A stretch of DNA of 64,000 bases from Paraburkholderia sp. BCC1886 (GCF_900996245.1 NZ_CAAJGK010000041.1:62001-126000); one strand, 5' to 3'; positions 36,147-45,543 are shown, counted from the first letter of the stretch. Made by a program: numbers and translations. The notes: a model not told the origin generated them from the sequence alone.

Positions 36147-37280
36147 ATGGACAGCCTCTACACCGACGACCAACGCATGATCCGCGACGCCGCGCGCGAC
36201 TTCGCGACCGAGCAGCTCGCGCCGAACGCGGGCCAGTGGGACCGCGACGCGCAGCTGCCGGCCGAAGTCGTCAAACAGATGGGCGAACTCGGCCTGCTCG
36301 GCATGATCGTGCCGTCCGACTGGGGCGGTTCCTACACCGACTACGTCGCCTACGCGCTCGCCATCGAAGAGATCGCCGCCGGCTGCGCTTCGTGCGCGAC
36401 CTTGATGAGCGTGCACAACTCGGTCGGCTGCGGACCAATCCTGAACTTCGGCACTCAGGCGCAAAAAGACCGCTATCTGCCGGACCTCGCTGCGGGCCGC
36501 AGCGTCGGCGCCTTCTGTCTGACCGAGCCGCAGGCCGGCTCCGAAGCGAACAACCTGCGCACCCGCGCCGTGCTCAGCGACGGCAAGTGGGTTCTCAACG
36601 GCAGCAAGCAGTTCGTCACCAACGGCGGCCGCGCGGACCTCGCCATCGTCTTCGCGGTGACCGATCCGGAGCGCGGCAAACGCGGCCTGTCGGCGTTCAT
36701 CGTGCCGACCGACACGCCGGGGTTCAACGTAGGCAAGCCGGAGCACAAGATGGGCATTCGCGCCTCCGACACCTGCCCGATTTCCTTCGATAACTGCGCA
36801 ATCCCGGAAGCCAATCTGCTCGGCGAGCCGGGCGAAGGTTTGCGCATCGCGCTGTCGAATCTCGAAGGCGGGCGTATCGGCATCGCCGCGCAGGCGGTCG
36901 GCATTGCGCGGGCCGCGTTCGACGCCGCGCGCGTGTATGCGAGCGAACGCATCCAGTTCGGCAAGGCGCTTACCGGGCACCAGGCGATCGCCAATCTGCT
37001 GGCCGACATGACGACCCAACTGAATGCCGCGCGGCTGCTGGTGCATCACGCGGCGAAATTGCGCACTGCCGGCCTGCCGTGTCTGTCGGAGGCGTCGCAG
37101 GCCAAGCTGTTCGCGTCGGAAATGGCCGAGCAGGTTTGCTCGCACGCCATCCAGATTCACGGCGGCTACGGCTATCTCGAGGACTACGCAGTCGAACGTC
37201 ATTACCGCGACGCGCGTATCACACAGATTTACGAGGGCACGAGCGAAATCCAGCGGATGGTGATCGCGCGGAATGTCTGA
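36147..37280 (+). CDS. Acyl-CoA dehydrogenase, probable isobutyryl-CoA dehydrogenase
   Basis: The 377-residue FAD enzyme is a short-chain acyl-CoA dehydrogenase: N-terminal helical domain, central [23 protein letters not shown] FAD strand (residues ~115-135), and C-terminal helices ending in [18 protein letters not shown] with catalytic Glu363. Placed in front of acyl-CoA ligase, mmsA and mmsB, the likely reaction is isobutyryl-CoA to methacrylyl-CoA in valine breakdown. 2-methylbutyryl-CoA is a possible additional substrate. Confidence 0.85.
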   Translation: MDSLYTDDQRMIRDAARDFATEQLAPNAGQWDRDAQLPAEVVKQMGELGLLGMIVPSDWGGSYTDYVAYALAIEEIAAGCASCATLMSVHNSVGCGPILNFGTQAQKDRYLPDLAAGRSVGAFCLTEPQAGSEANNLRTRAVLSDGKWVLNGSKQFVTNGGRADLAIVFAVTDPERGKRGLSAFIVPTDTPGFNVGKPEHKMGIRASDTCPISFDNCAIPEANLLGEPGEGLRIALSNLEGGRIGIAAQAVGIARAAFDAARVYASERIQFGKALTGHQAIANLLADMTTQLNAARLLVHHAAKLRTAGLPCLSEASQAKLFASEMAEQVCSHAIQIHGGYGYLEDYAVERHYRDARITQIYEGTSEIQRMVIARNV

Positions 37281-37397
37281 GCGGGTCATTCCGCGGCTCG
37301 AACGCGGGTTCGTCCGCATTTGAGCGCAAAATGGCCTGCCTGCAAAATAACAGGCGGGCAAAAAACAGAGCGCATACCGCGCCACCAGGAGACGACG

Positions 37398-39089
37398 ATG
37401 ACTGCAGCGAAGGGCTTTCTCGAAGCGCGCGATCTGTTATTCCGCCATCGGACCGATTACGACCGTGCGTACAGCGAATTTTGCTGGCCCGCACTCGACG
37501 AGTTCAACTGGGCGCTCGACTATTTCGACGCGATTGCCCGCAACAACGACAACCCGGCGCTGTGGATCGTCGACGATCCGGCAACCGAAGGCCTGCGTCT
37601 GTCGTACGCGCAGATGTCCGAACGCTCGTCGCGCATGGCCAATTTTCTGCGCGGCGTCGGCGTGGGGCGCGGCGACCGTCTGCTGCTGATGCTGCCGAAT
37701 CGCGTCGAACTATGGGACGTGATGCTCGCCGCGATGAAACTGGGCGCCATCGTGCTGCCCGCGACGACCCAGCTTTCCGCCGACGACGTGCGCGACCGGG
37801 TGCAGATCGGCGGGGCGAAGTTCGTGGTGGTGGATAGCACGGAGCTGGAGAAGTTCGAGTCGCTGGACGTGCCGCTGACGCGCTTTTCGGTTGGTACGCC
37901 GCGCGACGGCTGGATCGATCTCGCCGCCGCTTACGATGCCGCGCCGCAGTTCACGCCCGAAGGCGTGACGCGCGCGACCGATCCGCTGCTGCTGTATTTC
38001 ACTTCCGGCACCACCTCCAAGCCGAAGCTCGTCGAGCATACGCATCAAAGCTATCCGGTCGGCCATCTGTCGACGATGTACTGGATCGGCCTGCAACCCA
38101 ACGACATTCACTGGAACATCAGCTCGCCGGGCTGGGCCAAGCACGCATGGAGCTGCTTCTACGCGCCGTGGAATGCGCAGGCTTGCGTGTTCGTCTACAA
38201 CTTCGCGCGCTTCGTGCCGAAAGAGACGCTCGACGTGCTGGTGCGTTTCAACGTCACCACCCTGTGCGCGCCGCCGACGGTCTGGCGGATGCTGGTGCAG
38301 GAGCCGCTGGCCGACTATCCGGTGAAGTTGCGCGAGATCGTCGGCGCGGGCGAGCCGCTGAATCCAGAGATCATCGAGCGGGTCAGGCACGCGTGGGGCA
38401 TGACCATACGCGACGGTTTCGGTCAGACCGAAACCACCTGCCAGATCGGCAATCCGCCAGGACAACCGTTGGTGCCGGGCTCGATGGGCCGGCCGCTGCC
38501 CGGCTATGCAGTCGAACTGCTCGACGCCGACGACCAGCCCGTCACCGAAGGCGAAATCTCGTTGCCGCTCGCCGATCGCCCGCTCGGCCTGATGGCGGGT
38601 TACGCCAACAACGCGAACGCCACCGCGCAAGCGATGCGCAACGGCTTCTATCGCACTTCCGACGTCGCGCTGCGACGCGACGACGGCTATTACGTGTACG
38701 TCGGCCGCGCCGACGATGTCTTCAAATCGTCCGACTACCGGCTCAGTCCGTTCGAACTCGAAAGCGTGCTGATCGAGCACGCCGCGATCGGCGAGGCGGC
38801 GGTGGTGCCGAGCGCGGACGCGTTGCGTCTCTCGGTACCGAAGGCATTCGTCACCGTGCGCCAGGGCTACGAAGCCGGTCCCGAACTGGCCCGCGCGGTG
38901 TTCGCGTTTTCGCGCGAAAAGCTTGCGCCGTACAAGCGGATTCGCCGTCTGCAATTCAGCGAATTGCCCAAGACCATTTCGGGAAAGATTCGCCGCGTCG
39001 AACTGCGACGCCGCGAGATGGAACGCGAGGCCGAGCCCGCGCGTCTGCCCGGCGAGTATTGGGAGGAAGACTTCCCCGATCTGCGTTGA
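37398..39089 (+). CDS. Acyl-CoA synthetase (AMP-forming)
   Basis: The 563-residue adenylate-forming ligase activates a carboxylic acid with ATP and CoA. Motifs: P-loop-like LYFTSGTTSKPK (about 197-208), DGFGQTETT (about 337-345), TSDVALRRDDGYYVYVGRADDVFKSS (hinge region, split) and the C-terminal lysine in KTISGKIRR (about 535). It is close to the acetyl/medium-chain acyl-CoA synthetase group. In this operon isobutyrate or a related branched acid is the logical substrate. ATG 37398 has an AGGAGAC site; the spacing after the dehydrogenase gene is 117 bp. Confidence 0.85.
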   Translation: MTAAKGFLEARDLLFRHRTDYDRAYSEFCWPALDEFNWALDYFDAIARNNDNPALWIVDDPATEGLRLSYAQMSERSSRMANFLRGVGVGRGDRLLLMLPNRVELWDVMLAAMKLGAIVLPATTQLSADDVRDRVQIGGAKFVVVDSTELEKFESLDVPLTRFSVGTPRDGWIDLAAAYDAAPQFTPEGVTRATDPLLLYFTSGTTSKPKLVEHTHQSYPVGHLSTMYWIGLQPNDIHWNISSPGWAKHAWSCFYAPWNAQACVFVYNFARFVPKETLDVLVRFNVTTLCAPPTVWRMLVQEPLADYPVKLREIVGAGEPLNPEIIERVRHAWGMTIRDGFGQTETTCQIGNPPGQPLVPGSMGRPLPGYAVELLDADDQPVTEGEISLPLADRPLGLMAGYANNANATAQAMRNGFYRTSDVALRRDDGYYVYVGRADDVFKSSDYRLSPFELESVLIEHAAIGEAAVVPSADALRLSVPKAFVTVRQGYEAGPELARAVFAFSREKLAPYKRIRRLQFSELPKTISGKIRRVELRRREMEREAEPARLPGEYWEEDFPDLR

Positions 39090-39156
39090 TTCCCGCGAAT
39101 TCAGGATTCCGGATCACGGTCCGGCCGCCGTGCGGCCACTGCACAGGAGTTTCAGC

Positions 39157-40677
39157 ATGAATGCATCTGCTTCGAACCAAACCGTCACTCACGTCAAACT
39201 GCTGATCAACGGCGAGTTCGTCGAATCGAAGACGACCGAGTGGCGCGATATCGTCAATCCCGCGACGCAAGAGGTGCTGGCGCGTGTGCCGTTCGCTACC
39301 GCCGGCGAAGTCGACGAGGCGATCCGCAGCGCGCATGCCGCGTTCAAGACCTGGAAGGACACGCCGATCGGCGCGCGCATGCGCATCATGCTGAAGTTTC
39401 AGGCGCTGATTCGCGAGCATTCGCCGCGTATCGCGAAGACCCTGAGCGCCGAGCAGGGTAAAACGATCCCCGATGCGGAAGGCGATATTTTCCGCGGTCT
39501 CGAAGTGGTCGAGCACGCGTGTTCGATCGGCACCTTGCAGCAAGGCGAATTCGCCGAAAACGTCGCCGGCGGCGTGGACACCTATACGCTGCGTCAGCCG
39601 ATCGGCGTGTGCGTCGGCATCACGCCGTTCAATTTCCCCGCGATGATCCCGCTGTGGATGTTTCCGATGGCGATCGTCTGCGGCAATACCTTCGTGCTCA
39701 AACCATCGGAGCAGGATCCGATGTCGACCATGCAACTGGTCGAACTCGCGCTCGAAGCCGGCGTGCCCAAAGGCGTGCTGAACGTCGTGCACGGCGGCAA
39801 GGACGTGGTCGACGCGCTGTGCACGCACGAACTCGTCAAGGCCATTTCGTTCGTCGGTTCGACGGCGGTCGGCACGCACGTGTACCGCCTCGGCAGCGAG
39901 CATGGCAAACGCGTGCAGTCGATGATGGGCGCGAAGAACCACGCCGTCGTGCTGCCCGACGCGAACCGGGAACAGGCGCTGAACGCGCTCGCGGGTGCCG
40001 GCTTTGGCGCGGCGGGGCAGCGCTGCATGGCGACCTCGGTCGTGGTGCTGGTGGGCGCCGCGCAGCAATGGTTGCCGGACCTCGTCGCCCGTGCGAAGAC
40101 GCTGAAGGTGAACGCCGGCCATGAGCCGAATACCGACGTCGGCCCGGTAGTGTCGCGCGCCGCGAAGCAACGCATTCTCGGCCTGATCGAAACCGGGGTG
40201 AACGAAGGCGCGACGCTGGCGCTTGATGGACGCGACGTAAAAGTGGCCGGCTACGAGCAGGGCAACTTCATCGGCCCGACGATTTTCACGGACGTGACGA
40301 CGGAGATGGAAATCTATCGGCAAGAGATTTTTGGGCCGGTGCTGGTGGTGCTGAGCGCCGCGACGCTCGACGACGCCATCGCGCTCGTCAATCGCAACCC
40401 GTTCGGCAATGGCGTCGGACTGTTTACGCAAAGCGGTGCGGCGGCGCGCAAATTCCAGAGCGAGATCGATATCGGCCAGGTGGGTATCAACATTCCGATT
40501 CCCGTGCCGGTGCCGTTTTTCAGCTTCACCGGTTCGCGCGGCTCCAAGCTCGGCGATCTCGGCCCGTACGGCAAACAGGTCGTGCAGTTCTACACGCAGA
40601 CCAAAACCGTCACCGCGCGCTGGTTCGACGACGACACGGTCAACGACGGCGTCAACACCACCATCAGCCTGCGCTGA
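39157..40677 (+). CDS. mmsA: Methylmalonate-semialdehyde dehydrogenase (CoA-acylating)
   Basis: The 506-residue aldehyde dehydrogenase superfamily protein has the MmsA signatures: GVCVGITPFNFPAMIPLWMFP in part (150-170), GSTAVGTHVY (234-243), the Asn in KNHAVVLPDAN and catalytic Cys290 in GAAGQRCMATSVVV. MmsA converts methylmalonate semialdehyde plus CoA and NAD to propionyl-CoA and CO2. The ATG at 39157 follows an AGGAG site; upstream sequence in this frame is antisense-like within the ligase gene. Confidence 0.93.
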   Translation: MNASASNQTVTHVKLLINGEFVESKTTEWRDIVNPATQEVLARVPFATAGEVDEAIRSAHAAFKTWKDTPIGARMRIMLKFQALIREHSPRIAKTLSAEQGKTIPDAEGDIFRGLEVVEHACSIGTLQQGEFAENVAGGVDTYTLRQPIGVCVGITPFNFPAMIPLWMFPMAIVCGNTFVLKPSEQDPMSTMQLVELALEAGVPKGVLNVVHGGKDVVDALCTHELVKAISFVGSTAVGTHVYRLGSEHGKRVQSMMGAKNHAVVLPDANREQALNALAGAGFGAAGQRCMATSVVVLVGAAQQWLPDLVARAKTLKVNAGHEPNTDVGPVVSRAAKQRILGLIETGVNEGATLALDGRDVKVAGYEQGNFIGPTIFTDVTTEMEIYRQEIFGPVLVVLSAATLDDAIALVNRNPFGNGVGLFTQSGAAARKFQSEIDIGQVGINIPIPVPVPFFSFTGSRGSKLGDLGPYGKQVVQFYTQTKTVTARWFDDDTVNDGVNTTISLR

Positions 40678-40707
40678 AGCCCGCAGGCGACTCAAGGAGA
40701 CGACATC

Positions 40708-41610
40708 ATGAAAATCGGCTTTATCGGACTCGGCAACATGGGTGCGCCGATGGCGCACAACCTGCTCAAGGCCGGTCACGCGCTGAGCGTGTTCGACCTC
40801 GACGCGAAAGCCGTGCAGGCGCTGGTGGACGCCGGCGCGACAGCGGCCGCCTCGCCGAAAGCGGCGGCGACCGACGCGCAATGTGTCATCACGATGCTGC
40901 CGGCCGCGGCGCACGTCCGGCACGTGCTGACGGCGGACGACGGCGTGCTGGCGGGTCTCGGCGACGGCGTCACCGTCATCGATTCGAGCACGATCGATCC
41001 CGCAAGCGTGAAAGCGTTCGCGGAACTCGCCGGCCGCCAGGGCAGCGCATTCGTCGATGCGCCCGTGTCCGGCGGCACCGGCGGCGCGCAGGCCGGCACG
41101 TTGACCTTCATGGTGGGCGGCAGCGCGAGCACGTTCGAGCAGGTCAAACCGGTGCTCTCGGCGATGGGCAAGAACATCGTGCATTGCGGCGACACCGGCA
41201 CAGGCCAGGTCGCGAAAATCTGCAACAACCTGGTGCTCGGCATCACGATGGCGGGCGTGGCCGAAGCGATGTCGCTGGGCGAAGCGCTCGGTATCGACGC
41301 GAACGTGCTGGGCGGCATCATCAATACCTCGACCGGGCGTTGCTGGAGTTCGGATACCTGCAATCCGATGCCCGGCGTAATCGGGACGGCGCCGTCTTCA
41401 CGCGGATACACCGGCGGATTCGGTACCGATCTGATGCTGAAGGACCTGGGTCTCGCGACGGACGCCGCGAAGAGCGCGCGTCGACCCGTGTATCTGGGTG
41501 CACTCGCGCAGCAGCTTTATCAGACGATGAGCACGCAGGGCGCAGGCCGGCTCGATTTTTCCGCGGTCATCAAGCTTTACCGGAACGACGGGAAAGAAGG
41601 CGGGGTTTAG
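40708..41610 (+). CDS. mmsB: 3-hydroxyisobutyrate dehydrogenase
   Basis: The 300-residue beta-hydroxyacid dehydrogenase has the Rossmann motif GLGNMG (7-12), the substrate motif DAPVSGGTGGAQAGTL (117-132) and the catalytic Lys170 in GQVAKICNN. It oxidises 3-hydroxyisobutyrate to methylmalonate semialdehyde with NAD, supplying mmsA directly upstream. Last gene of the operon, ending before a terminator hairpin. Confidence 0.93.
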   Translation: MKIGFIGLGNMGAPMAHNLLKAGHALSVFDLDAKAVQALVDAGATAAASPKAAATDAQCVITMLPAAAHVRHVLTADDGVLAGLGDGVTVIDSSTIDPASVKAFAELAGRQGSAFVDAPVSGGTGGAQAGTLTFMVGGSASTFEQVKPVLSAMGKNIVHCGDTGTGQVAKICNNLVLGITMAGVAEAMSLGEALGIDANVLGGIINTSTGRCWSSDTCNPMPGVIGTAPSSRGYTGGFGTDLMLKDLGLATDAAKSARRPVYLGALAQQLYQTMSTQGAGRLDFSAVIKLYRNDGKEGGV

Positions 41611-41632
41611 CCACCGTCGACTCGGACCGAGC

Positions 41633-41675
41633 ACGATGCATTGCCCTCCGCTCAACGAGGCGCTGCATCGTTTTT
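41633..41675 (+). terminator. Terminator of the mms operon
   Basis: Outer stem ACGATGCA (41633-41640) with TGCATCGT (41664-41671), inner CCTC/GAGG stem, then a T5 run (41671-41675). Located 23 bp beyond the mmsB stop. Confidence 0.7.
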
Positions 41676-41735
41676 CCCCGGTCCCGGATCGTGGTCAATG
41701 CATAATGTGACGCTTTACCGAGTCGGCGCCGGTGT

Positions 41736-41936
41736 TTGACTCGCTCGAAACTCGTCATCCTGACCATGATTGTATTTTTTACCACTACGGGCGCCACGTA
41801 CCGTGCGCTCGCTGCCTCTGGTGCACTTGCACCAGAGCGCTTAGTGCATCGGCACTTGGCAAAATTTCCCGTTTTCGGCGATTCTCCGGTCTGGACTGGC
41901 TCTCGCGTGCGCGGCTCGCGCGCTGACAAGGAATGA
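41736..41936 (+). CDS. Possible small peptide overlapping the LuxR gene start
   Basis: A 66-codon frame from TTG 41736 (or ATG 41766) whose TGA overlaps the ATG of the LuxR gene (ATGA). The N-terminus is basic then hydrophobic (KLVILTMIVFFTTTGATYRALA) like a signal peptide; the rest is basic. There is no good ribosome binding site. It may be a leader peptide or a chance frame. Confidence 0.25.
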   Translation: MTRSKLVILTMIVFFTTTGATYRALAASGALAPERLVHRHLAKFPVFGDSPVWTGSRVRGSRADKE

Positions 41937-43561
41937 CTGGAAGATCCGCCGCACTCCCGTCGCTGGTGCAAGCCAACGATACGGACGACTCAACGCCCAT
42001 CGACGACGCGGTATTGCGCAAGCAGACCGACCGTCATCAATTGCAGCAGATCATCACGGGACTGACCGAGGGTGTGATCCTCGTCGAACCGGATCAGCGC
42101 ATTGTCTGGGCCAATCAGGCCGCGCTCGACATGCACGGCGTGACCGAACTCGCGCAACTGGGCGCCGACGTGACCGAGTATCGGGACCGGTTCCGGCTGC
42201 GTTACCGCAACAACCATCCGCTGCCCGAAGGCAGCTATCCGATCGAACGCGTGGTGGCGGGCGAGTGTTTCAGCGACGTCGTGGTCGAAGTTTTTCCGGC
42301 CGACAACGACGAGGTGAACTGGGTGCATCGCGTGCGCAGTCTGGTGCTGACCAATGCGCGCGGCGAGCCGGACTGCCTCGCGCTGATCCTGCACGACGCC
42401 AGCGAATGGGCGAGCGCCGAGAAGCGCTTCGAGAAGACCTTCAACGCGAATCCGGCGCCGGCGGCCATCTGCCGGCTGAGCGACCAGCGCTATATCAAGG
42501 TCAACTCGGGCTTCCTGGAAATGACCGGGTATGTGCGCGAGGACGTGATCGGCCGCTCGGTTTATGAACTCGATGTGTTCGAAGGTGCGGAGAAGCGCGA
42601 ACTCGCGATCGAACGGCTCAGCGAAGGCGCGACCATCCCGCAGATGGAAGCGCTGCTGCGCTTGCCCGAAGGCGGCACGCTGTTCGTCGTGGTGGCCGGC
42701 CAGCCGATCGACATCGGCGAAGAAGCCTGCATGCTGTTCACGTTCATGGATCTCGAGCCGCGCAAACGCGCTGAAAGCGCGCTGCGTCAGAGCGAAGAGC
42801 GCTTCGAGAAGTCGTTCAGGATGAATCCGGTACCGACCGTGCTGTTCGTCGCCGAGGACACCTTGACGCTCGACATCAACGACGCGTTTACGTCGACCAC
42901 TGGTTTCACCTCCGAAGAGTTACTGGGCAAGCCGCTGGACGCCAGTCCCTTATGGACCGACGACGCGTGCAAGCGGATCGGCGTGGCGCTCGATGAATCG
43001 GGCAGCGTGCGCAACGTCGAATTCGAGGTGCAGAGTCACAGCGGCGAAGCGCTGAGTTGCCTCGTGTCCGCCGAGGCCGTAAGCATCCACGGCAAGGACT
43101 GCGTGTTGATGACGCTGCTCGACATCACCGAGCGCAAGCGCTCCGAGATGGAACTGGTGACGGCAATCGAAACCGTCATGCAGGACGCCTCGTGGTTCAG
43201 TCAGACGCTGATCGAAAAGCTGGTCAACGTGCGGCGCGTGAATGCGCCGACCACCGGCGGCCATCTCGCGGATCTGACGGCGCGGGAGCGCGACGTTTTC
43301 GCCTGCCTGTGCAGCGGTCTCGCCGACAAGGAGATCGCGCGTGAACTGGGGCTCGCGCCCAACACGGTGCGCAACCACGTCGCGACGATCTACGCGAAGC
43401 TCGATCTGCATAGCCGGGGCGAAGCGATCGTGTGGGCGCAGAAGCGCGGCCACTTCGGTCTTGCGCCGGGAAGCGCGCCGCGCAGGAAAGGCACGAAGGA
43501 CACGAAGGACACGAAGGACACGAAGGACACGAAGGACACGAAGGACAAGAACGGCGGCTGA
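41933..43561 (+). CDS. LuxR-type regulator with three PAS domains
   Basis: 542 residues: three PAS-like sensor domains (about 35-160, 165-275, 285-400) and a LuxR/FixJ HTH (about 440-505, LTARERDVFACLCSGLADKEIARELGLAPNTVRNHVATIYAKL in parts). No transmembrane segment, so it is a cytoplasmic sensor, perhaps for a redox or small-molecule signal. The C-terminal tail is a (TKD)6 repeat made by a 9-bp tandem repeat. The ATG at 41933 is immediately preceded by AAGGA, which is too close to act well, so a nearby GTG could be used. CsbD genes follow. Confidence 0.83.
   Translation: MTGRSAALPSLVQANDTDDSTPIDDAVLRKQTDRHQLQQIITGLTEGVILVEPDQRIVWANQAALDMHGVTELAQLGADVTEYRDRFRLRYRNNHPLPEGSYPIERVVAGECFSDVVVEVFPADNDEVNWVHRVRSLVLTNARGEPDCLALILHDASEWASAEKRFEKTFNANPAPAAICRLSDQRYIKVNSGFLEMTGYVREDVIGRSVYELDVFEGAEKRELAIERLSEGATIPQMEALLRLPEGGTLFVVVAGQPIDIGEEACMLFTFMDLEPRKRAESALRQSEERFEKSFRMNPVPTVLFVAEDTLTLDINDAFTSTTGFTSEELLGKPLDASPLWTDDACKRIGVALDESGSVRNVEFEVQSHSGEALSCLVSAEAVSIHGKDCVLMTLLDITERKRSEMELVTAIETVMQDASWFSQTLIEKLVNVRRVNAPTTGGHLADLTARERDVFACLCSGLADKEIARELGLAPNTVRNHVATIYAKLDLHSRGEAIVWAQKRGHFGLAPGSAPRRKGTKDTKDTKDTKDTKDTKDKNGG
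43493..43546. repeat. 9-bp tandem repeat (six copies) at the 3' end of the LuxR gene
   Basis: Six perfect copies of ACGAAGGAC. The unit keeps frame and encodes threonine-lysine-aspartate repeats. It ends 15 bp before the stop codon. Slipped-strand copy-number variation between strains is expected. Confidence 0.92.
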
Positions 43562-43705
43562 CTGGCGCTTCGGGGCGTGGCGTGGCGGTCGTGGTGCCAC
43601 CTCGGGAGGGGTCGGGAACGAACCGTGCTGTAGAGGATCGGCTTGTCCGGGGCATCGCGCGTCGGGCGCTTGTTTGTCGAAATCTCACATTGCGAGGAAA
43701 CCATC

Positions 43706-43888
43706 ATGGATAAGAATCGTGTCGAAGGTGCGGCCAAACAGGTCAAGGGTTCCGTGAAGGAAGCCATCGGCAAGGTCACGGGCAACCGTTCGACCCAGGC
43801 CGAAGGCGCTGCCGAGAAGCTGGCCGGCAAAGTCCAGTCGAAGGTCGGCGAAGCGGCGGATGCAGTGCGCGACCGTTTGAAGCGCTAA
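43706..43888 (+). CDS. CsbD family stress protein
   Basis: 60 residues matching CsbD: MDKNRVEGAAKQVKGSVKEAIGKVTGNRSTQAEGAAEKLAGKVQ (in parts). Small, charged, helical, general stress protein of unknown mechanism. ATG 43706 has GAGGAAA 9 nt upstream. It is followed 100 bp later by a second CsbD-like gene. Confidence 0.9.
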   Translation: MDKNRVEGAAKQVKGSVKEAIGKVTGNRSTQAEGAAEKLAGKVQSKVGEAADAVRDRLKR

Positions 43889-43991
43889 GCCGCCGCAGCG
43901 CTGCCGGATTTCTCGGCAATAGAGTTTTTGCGTCAACGATTGCCGGCTTCGGCCGGTTTATGCTTGCTCACCCAGTTCAAGGAGACCCACG

Positions 43992-44234
43992 ATGAATTCC
44001 AACCAGTTCGAAGGAACCGTAAAAGATGCAGCAGGCAAAGTGCAGGATGCAGTCGGCGGCCTGACCGGCGACGTCGATCTGCAAGCCGAAGGCAAAGTCC
44101 GCCAGCTCGCCGGCAAGGCGCAGTCCAAGTACGGCGATAGCCTCGATCAGGTTGCCGAAACCGCCCGCAACAATCCGCTCGGCGCATTGTTGATCGCAGT
44201 CGGCGTCGGCTTCCTGCTGGGCAAGCTGGTGTAA
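43992..44234 (+). CDS. CsbD-like protein with C-terminal membrane anchor
   Basis: 80 residues: a CsbD-like N-terminal half (NQFEGTVKDAAGKVQDAVGGLTGD, QAEGKVRQLAGKAQ) and a C-terminal hydrophobic glycine-rich helix (NNPLGALLIAVGVGFLLGKLV) as found in DUF883/ElaB proteins. The fusion should tether the CsbD segment to the inner membrane. AAGGAGA precedes the ATG. Neighbours suggest a stress/membrane integrity unit. Confidence 0.87.
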   Translation: MNSNQFEGTVKDAAGKVQDAVGGLTGDVDLQAEGKVRQLAGKAQSKYGDSLDQVAETARNNPLGALLIAVGVGFLLGKLV

Positions 44235-44405
44235 TTTCGTGTTTGTCGTGCTCTGTGTTCGCGTCGCTCGGGCGGGGTCCGGCCTCTAGCCGGTCGCCGT
44301 CCGGCGCGCAGGATTGCTCCTGCAAGCGCCTCAGTGGTCCGATGTTGTCCGATGTTCCCGGCGTGTTCGAGGCGCCGGATCTCATCGTCTATTCGAGGAA
44401 GTTTC

Positions 44406-45491
44406 ATGCTGGGATTCGACGTTGGCACGGCCAGAAAAGTCTGGACCGCGTCCCTGATCGCGCTGCTGTTCTTTATCATCTACGCCGCTTCGTCGACCTT
44501 GCTGGTCGTCGTGTTCGCGGTCTTCTTCAGCTATCTCGTCTACCCGATGGTCGACCTCGTGGAGCGCATCCGGCCGCGCCGCGTGCCGCGGGTGGCATCC
44601 ATTGCGCTGGTGTTCATCGTGGTCGTGGCGGTTATCGCCGTGGTGGGCTCGCTGTTCGGCGTGCAACTGCAGGATCAGGCGACGCATCTGTTTTCGCAGT
44701 TGCCGGCGCTGATGAAGTCCGATGTTCCCAATCGCTTTCCGTTGCCGCATTTTCTCGAGCCGCTGCGCGAGCGCATCGTCGATTTCGTGCGCAGCCAGAT
44801 TGAAACCGGCTCCGACAAGGCCGTGCCGATGGCGCGCAGTGTCGGTCTCGGCGTGATGCACGCGGCCAGCAATCTGATCTACCTCGTGCTGATTCCGATC
44901 CTGAGCTTCCTGCTGATCAACGAAGGGCCGCAGATGCGCGACGCGTTTCTCGATCTGCTGACCGACCGGCATCGCGTACTGTGGGCGCAGATCGTGACCG
45001 ACCTCAACGTGTTGCTGTCGAAGTACGTGCGCGCGTTGCTGTTTCTTTCGCTCGCCACGTTGATTTGTTACGGCGTGGCTTTCACGTTGCTCGGCGTACC
45101 GTACGCGTTCCTGCTCGCGGTGAGCGCGGCGTTGCTCGAATTCGTGCCGTTTGCGGGGCCGCTCGGTGCGATCGCGATTACGCTCGTGGTCGCTATTTTC
45201 AGCGGCTATTCGCACCTGCTCTGGCTGGTGATCTTCATCGCGCTGTACCGGCTGTTCCAGGACTACGTGCTCAATCCATATCTGATGAGCGAGGGCGTGG
45301 AAGTCAGTCCGTTCCTCGTGATCGTCGGCCTGCTGGCGGGCGATCAGCTTGGCGGCGTGGCGGGGATTTTCCTTGCCGTGCCGGTCATCGCGATGCTGAA
45401 AATCATCATCGGCCGGGCGCGGGTGTTTTATGCGAAGTCGCATGAGGAAGGCGAGGCTGCGCGGCGCGCGTTGACCGGGAAAACGGATTGA
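44406..45491 (+). CDS. AI-2E family transporter
   Basis: The 361-residue membrane protein has about eight hydrophobic segments, in the order typical for the PerM/TqsA/YdiK family, with a soluble segment (about 85-150) between helices 3 and 4, and the FLLAVSAALLEFVPFAGPLGAIAI and SEGVEVSPFLVIVGLLAGDQLGGVAGIFLAVP stretches (in parts). Family members export autoinducer-2 or transport Na+/Li+ or act on membrane stress; substrate here unknown. It ends at a perfect terminator. Confidence 0.87.
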   Translation: MLGFDVGTARKVWTASLIALLFFIIYAASSTLLVVVFAVFFSYLVYPMVDLVERIRPRRVPRVASIALVFIVVVAVIAVVGSLFGVQLQDQATHLFSQLPALMKSDVPNRFPLPHFLEPLRERIVDFVRSQIETGSDKAVPMARSVGLGVMHAASNLIYLVLIPILSFLLINEGPQMRDAFLDLLTDRHRVLWAQIVTDLNVLLSKYVRALLFLSLATLICYGVAFTLLGVPYAFLLAVSAALLEFVPFAGPLGAIAITLVVAIFSGYSHLLWLVIFIALYRLFQDYVLNPYLMSEGVEVSPFLVIVGLLAGDQLGGVAGIFLAVPVIAMLKIIIGRARVFYAKSHEEGEAARRALTGKTD

Positions 45492-45511
45492 TGCAGGCCG
45501 GCGTTCGAGTG

Positions 45512-45543
45512 AAAAGGCGGCGCGTGGAGCGCCGCTTTTTTTT
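45512..45543. terminator. Bidirectional Rho-independent terminator
   Basis: Stem GCGGCGC (45517-45523)/GCGCCGC (45529-45535), 5-nt loop, T8 to the right and AAAA to the left, between the convergent AI-2E gene and the MFS gene. Confidence 0.9.

Noticed and set aside
38956..41184. 742-codon open frame antisense to the mms genes
   Set aside because: Mirror of GC-rich coding frames of mmsA/mmsB and the ligase; His/Arg-rich product with no domain and no ribosome binding site.
43493..43546. CRISPR-like repetition
   Set aside because: Contiguous 9-bp repeats without spacers, in frame inside a gene.
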